Source: Patescibacteria group bacterium (GTDB lineage Bacteria; Patescibacteriota; Minisyncoccia; Phycocordibacterales; GWA1-40-21). Taken from it: a DNA stretch of 7,837 nt. Every line of letters starts with the position of its first letter. Within the stretch, counting starts at the first letter, position 1. Shown piece by piece: positions 6,093 to 7,837 of this stretch. The translations under genes and the position numbers were made by a program. The notes below the pieces were generated by a model. That model saw nothing but the letters and a program-made list of their open reading frames with translations, had not been told where the DNA came from and did not search any database. The DNA is taken from contig JAGXAA010000043.1 of NCBI GenBank assembly GCA_018971765.1, forward strand, positions 1 to 7,837, in the 5' to 3' direction.

Positions 6093-6169
6093 CCTCGCCC
6101 CATCGCCCATACCTTTTCAAAAAAATCCCGCGCAAAACAAATCAAGCATGGAAAAGCGATGGGGCGAGG
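6093..6169. repeat. 14-bp perfect inverted repeat (large stem-loop)
   Basis: CCTCGCCCCATCGC (6093-6106) is perfectly repeated in inverse orientation at 6156-6169. CCAT/ATGG adds four more pairs inside (6107-6110 with 6148-6151) after a 4-base bulge. The loop is AT-rich and about 37 bases long. It is too far from the neighbouring genes to be an obvious terminator. Confidence 0.75.
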
Positions 6170-6173
6170 GCGG

Positions 6174-6193
6174 GCTTCTTCTAAGGAAGAAGC
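6174..6193. repeat. 8-bp hairpin
   Basis: GCTTCTTC (6174-6181) pairs with GAAGAAGC (6186-6193) around a TAAG tetraloop, directly after the larger stem-loop. There is no T-run, so it is not an intrinsic terminator. Confidence 0.6.
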
Positions 6194-6286
6194 AGTCGGA
6201 AGAAAATGCAAATTCAATATTGATCCTCGTGTCATTTTTTATCGCTAGTGGTTCGTCCAGCCCATGGAGTCCATCCTCGGCATTCG

Positions 6287-6308
6287 CCTCGGACATTTCC
6301 GCTAGGGC
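6287..6308 (+). repeat. Left arm of a 22-bp perfect inverted repeat
   Basis: This 22-base segment begins CCTCGGACATTT and ends GCTAGGGC. It is the exact reverse complement of 6635-6656; the arms enclose 326 bases. CCTCGG also precedes it at 6275-6280, forming a partial tandem copy. Confidence 0.9.
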
Positions 6309-6390
6309 TACTCGCGCCTAGATGTCTAGGTTTGGCGCGTTTCCTCGCCATTGCCCGCCTGCGGGCGGGTGGCTCGGGCGCCAGGCTGTT

Positions 6391-6417
6391 TGGGGGAAGG
6401 AAGGAATCCTTCCCCCA
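6391..6417. repeat. 11-bp stem, 5-base loop hairpin
   Basis: TGGGGGAAGGA (6391-6401) and TCCTTCCCCCA (6407-6417) are perfectly complementary. This is the strongest short-range hairpin in the window. A TTCG flanked by C and G (CTTCGG, 6419-6424) follows directly and could form a UUCG-type tetraloop in RNA. Confidence 0.7.
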
Positions 6418-6634
6418 GCTTCGGTCTCCTCCTCGCAGTGATTAGTTAGAGTATTCAGTGCTTTCGTTCGTCTAGTGGTTATTTAGAGCCTTCTGGCTTC
6501 GTTTGGCGTGCCTTCGGAGTCCGCCCTCGCACAACCCCCTTCCTCGTTTTCATATCGGCTGTATGTGGTGTCGCTTTCGCTACTAAACTTCTGTATTGCA
6601 AGATTACGGCGGCGCTCATCCTTTAGTCATGGAC

Positions 6635-6656
6635 GCCCTAGCGGAAATGTCCGAGG
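6635..6656 (-). repeat. Right arm of the 22-bp perfect inverted repeat
   Basis: This arm begins GCCCTAGC on the plus strand and ends TCCGAGG. It is the exact reverse complement of 6287-6308. It lies near the expected left boundary of the IS110 element, about 240 bases before the recombinase start codon. Confidence 0.9.
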
Positions 6657-6679
6657 ATCAAATGCAAATGCGCTTGACT

Positions 6680-6860
6680 GTATCATCTCTTTAGGAAGAG
6701 ATACGATTTAGTGGGAGACGATCTTGCTTGACTTAGCTTTTAGCTACCGGCGGGGAATATCGCTCCAGTTCTCTTCCAAACGCCTATGACTGGTTACGCC
6801 CTAGAGCGTGCGAATACAAACAGGCTTGCGATTGGATTCTTTCTTCTCTTTTCTCTTCTT
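6680..6860 (+). ncRNA. Candidate bridge RNA of the IS110 element
   Basis: IS110-group elements encode a bridge RNA of about 150-250 bases in the left end, just before the recombinase gene. It has a 5' hairpin and two loop-bearing stems that recognise target and donor DNA. This gene-free stretch fits by position. It opens with a strong hairpin ATCTCTT/AAGAGAT (6685-6702) and contains nested pairings such as ACGC/GCGT (about 6795-6810) inside GCCT/AGGC (about 6782-6825). It also carries CGGCGGGGA (6748-6756), a motif that recurs beyond the recombinase 3' end. Exact ends and guide loops could not be assigned. Confidence 0.4.
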
Positions 6861-6864
6861 TCTT
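6837..6864 (+). repeat. 28-bp perfect homopyrimidine mirror repeat
   Basis: Bases 6837-6850 (TTCTTTCTTCTCTT) are followed at once by their exact mirror image (6851-6864). The pyrimidine run extends to 6866, giving 30 uninterrupted C/T bases. Homopyrimidine mirror repeats are the classic motif for intramolecular triplex (H-DNA). The tract ends at a TACAAT -10-like box (6866-6871), 22 bases before the recombinase ATG. Confidence 0.85.
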
Positions 6865-6865
6865 T

Positions 6866-6871
6866 TACAAT
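6866..6871 (+). promoter_or_regulatory. Possible -10 box of the recombinase gene
   Basis: TACAAT lies 21 bases before the ATG at 6893. The -35 region falls inside the pyrimidine tract and has no TTGACA-like word, so the promoter is weak or extended. GGAAAA (6882-6887) is a weak ribosome binding site 5 bases before the ATG. Confidence 0.35.
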
Positions 6872-6892
6872 TTAATTTTTTGGAAAAATCCC

Positions 6893-7837
6893 ATGAAAAC
6901 ACAATCAATCGGCGTGGATGTGGGAAAGACAGAGCTGGTCGCAAGCATCAGGGATTCTGATGGCAATTCGGCGATGCCAGCTCTCTTTCCCAATTCAAGT
7001 TTAGGATTTAAAAAGTTTCTTGTCTACCTAGAAACAAACAATGTATCTGAAGACGATCCAATTCTCTTTGAATCAACTGGACCGTACCACTGGAGAGCGT
7101 GCAGAACACTCGCAGACGAAGGATATTTCATTAAGGTGGCTAATCCCTTGCATACTAAACAGATCGCTCGGTTGTCCATCAGGAAACGAAAGACAGACAA
7201 GGTTGATTCGCAGAATCTGGCATTTCTAGCTTCACAAGATTACGGCTACCGCTTTGTGGAAACGGAAGAGATGGCTAAGAAGAAAGCTCTTGTCCGCCAT
7301 TACTGGCATCTAAGACAGTCAGCCACCGATCATATGCGACATGACAAGTATATGAAAGAATATCGGGGCATCAATGAAGATTCCGTATCAAGATATATGA
7401 TCAAACAATGCGAAAAACTGAAGAAAATCATCGCCAAAGAATGGAGCAAAGGCAATGATGTGAAGTACTTAGATTCCATTCCGGGCATTACTCCATTTTT
7501 GGCTGCAACCTTGCTTGCTGAACTTCTGCCATTAGAGAGATTTAAAACGATTGACCAGATTGTTGCCTTTTCCGGTCTTGATCCGTCCGTGAGGCAGACC
7601 GGTGGCAAGGCAGGACATCACGGACATATTTCCAAGAGAGGCTCACCATATTTGCGAGAAGCTTTGTTCCTTGCGGCCTTTGGTTCATTCCAACGAGAAC
7701 CAATGAAATCAACCTATGTGCGATACAAAGCGAGAGGTCTGCATCACAATACCATTCTGTGCATTCTTGGCAGGAAGATTCTGCGCATTGCCGTATCGCT
7801 TCTGAAAAAGAGGAGAGTTTTTGACGAAACGAAATTA
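6893..7837 (+). CDS. IS110-family DEDD recombinase, N-terminal 315 residues (continues at 1-179)
   Basis: This is a bridge-RNA-type transposase/recombinase. The RuvC-like DEDD domain is intact: D9 in IGVDVGK, E60 in FESTGPYHW, and D102/D105 in KTDKVDSQNLA. A charged helical region (about 125-190) follows, then the Transposase_20 domain: DSIPGITPFLAATLLAEL, FSGLDPSVRQTGG and ISKRGSPYLREAL. The last codon in the window is residue 315. Joining to bases 150-179 gives 324 residues, close to the family norm. The position matching the catalytic serine of the family (S241 of IS621, in ESG) is T236 here (QTGG), an unusual residue. It could weaken activity or be a tolerated nucleophile. The ATG at 6893 gives the canonical N-terminus. 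Confidence 0.92.
   Translation, partial: MKTQSIGVDVGKTELVASIRDSDGNSAMPALFPNSSLGFKKFLVYLETNNVSEDDPILFESTGPYHWRACRTLADEGYFIKVANPLHTKQIARLSIRKRKTDKVDSQNLAFLASQDYGYRFVETEEMAKKKALVRHYWHLRQSATDHMRHDKYMKEYRGINEDSVSRYMIKQCEKLKKIIAKEWSKGNDVKYLDSIPGITPFLAATLLAELLPLERFKTIDQIVAFSGLDPSVRQTGGKAGHHGHISKRGSPYLREALFLAAFGSFQREPMKSTYVRYKARGLHHNTILCILGRKILRIAVSLLKKRRVFDETKL

Larger units (their letters stand above)
6240..6660. other. GC-rich non-coding region with many hairpins
   Basis: No credible gene is present: the short open frames have no codon structure or recognisable product. The stretch is visibly richer in GC than the flanking genes. It holds a CCTAGA/TCTAGG palindrome (6317-6330), CCCGCC/GGCGGG (6354-6369), an 11-bp hairpin TGGGGGAAGGA/TCCTTCCCCCA (6391-6417) and AGCC/GGCT near 6486-6498. 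The whole is bracketed by a 22-bp inverted repeat. It could be a structured non-coding RNA, a fold-back element or a replication origin; the sequence does not decide. Confidence 0.5.
6660..7837 (+). mobile_element. IS110-family insertion sequence (ends not exactly defined)
   Basis: The element includes the recombinase gene and its upstream non-coding left end. It continues over the window junction to roughly base 180-250 at the start of the window. IS110 elements usually lack terminal inverted repeats and do not duplicate the target, so the ends cannot be fixed from one copy. The left boundary given here is approximate, chosen from the usual 200-250-base left end. Confidence 0.5.

Noticed and set aside
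6360..6369. CRISPR-like or tandem repeat array in the GC-rich region
   Set aside because: The repeats are unrelated palindromes with no regular unit length or spacer.
6467..6481. TTCGTCTAGTGGTTA, resembling the D-arm of tRNA-Glu
   Set aside because: No matching acceptor stem, 7-base anticodon loop or T-arm can be built around it. At most it is a chance match or a tRNA fragment.
6248..6711. Short plus-strand reading frames of 65 and 67 residues
   Set aside because: Composition is low-complexity, rich in R, G, P and S, as expected from GC-rich non-coding DNA. There is no ribosome binding site or recognisable domain, and inverted repeats run through them.

Overview
This 7,837-bp window is a gene-dense, AT-rich bacterial accessory segment. 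It holds a type II toxin-antitoxin pair, a small DUF2188 protein, a DNA methyltransferase, a large GHKL-type ATPase with a 77-residue partner, and an IS110-family recombinase. The first 149 bases (1-149) are repeated exactly as the last 149 (7689-7837). Joining the ends completes the recombinase reading frame, from the ATG at 6893 across the junction to the stop at 177-179. The simplest reading is a circular molecule, or a tandem repeat, of 7,688 bp. No replication initiator, rRNA or tRNA was found. The host cannot be named from the sequence. Low-GC genes, the standard genetic code, and sigma70-like -10 boxes 6-9 bases before start codons would fit a small-genome lineage such as Patescibacteria, but this is a guess.

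Layout. 1-179: 3' end of the recombinase. 170-242: two GC-rich hairpins. 250-1387 (minus): an XRE-HTH/Panacea (DUF4065) antitoxin followed by an overlapping RelE/ParE-like toxin, with a promoter abutting the antitoxin ATG. 1388-1645: divergent intergenic region with promoters in both directions, a consensus DnaA box and a possible leader RNA. 1646-1867 (plus): DUF2188 protein, then a strong intrinsic terminator. 1945-3255 (plus): amino-type DNA methyltransferase with its own promoter. 3252-5765 (minus): 837-residue GHKL ATPase whose stop codon overlaps that of the methyltransferase. 5768-6001 (minus): 77-residue basic helical protein, two bases upstream of the ATPase, with a promoter and a palindromic operator candidate. 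6002-6892: an 890-bp non-coding region rich in inverted repeats, with a GC-rich core, a 22-bp perfect inverted repeat 326 bp apart, a candidate IS110 bridge-RNA region and a 28-bp perfect homopyrimidine mirror repeat. 6893-7837: IS110-family recombinase.

How it fits together. The 77-residue protein, GHKL ATPase and methyltransferase look like one functional block. GHKL (MutL/MORC-like) ATPases beside DNA methylases are a known theme of predicted restriction-modification and defence systems. Here, however, no nuclease, helicase or Z1 protein is recognisable, so the block is the best candidate for an undescribed system. The toxin-antitoxin pair and the methylase block could both act as addiction modules that maintain the element. 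The IS110 recombinase, with its likely bridge RNA and neighbouring inverted repeats, could move or rearrange it.
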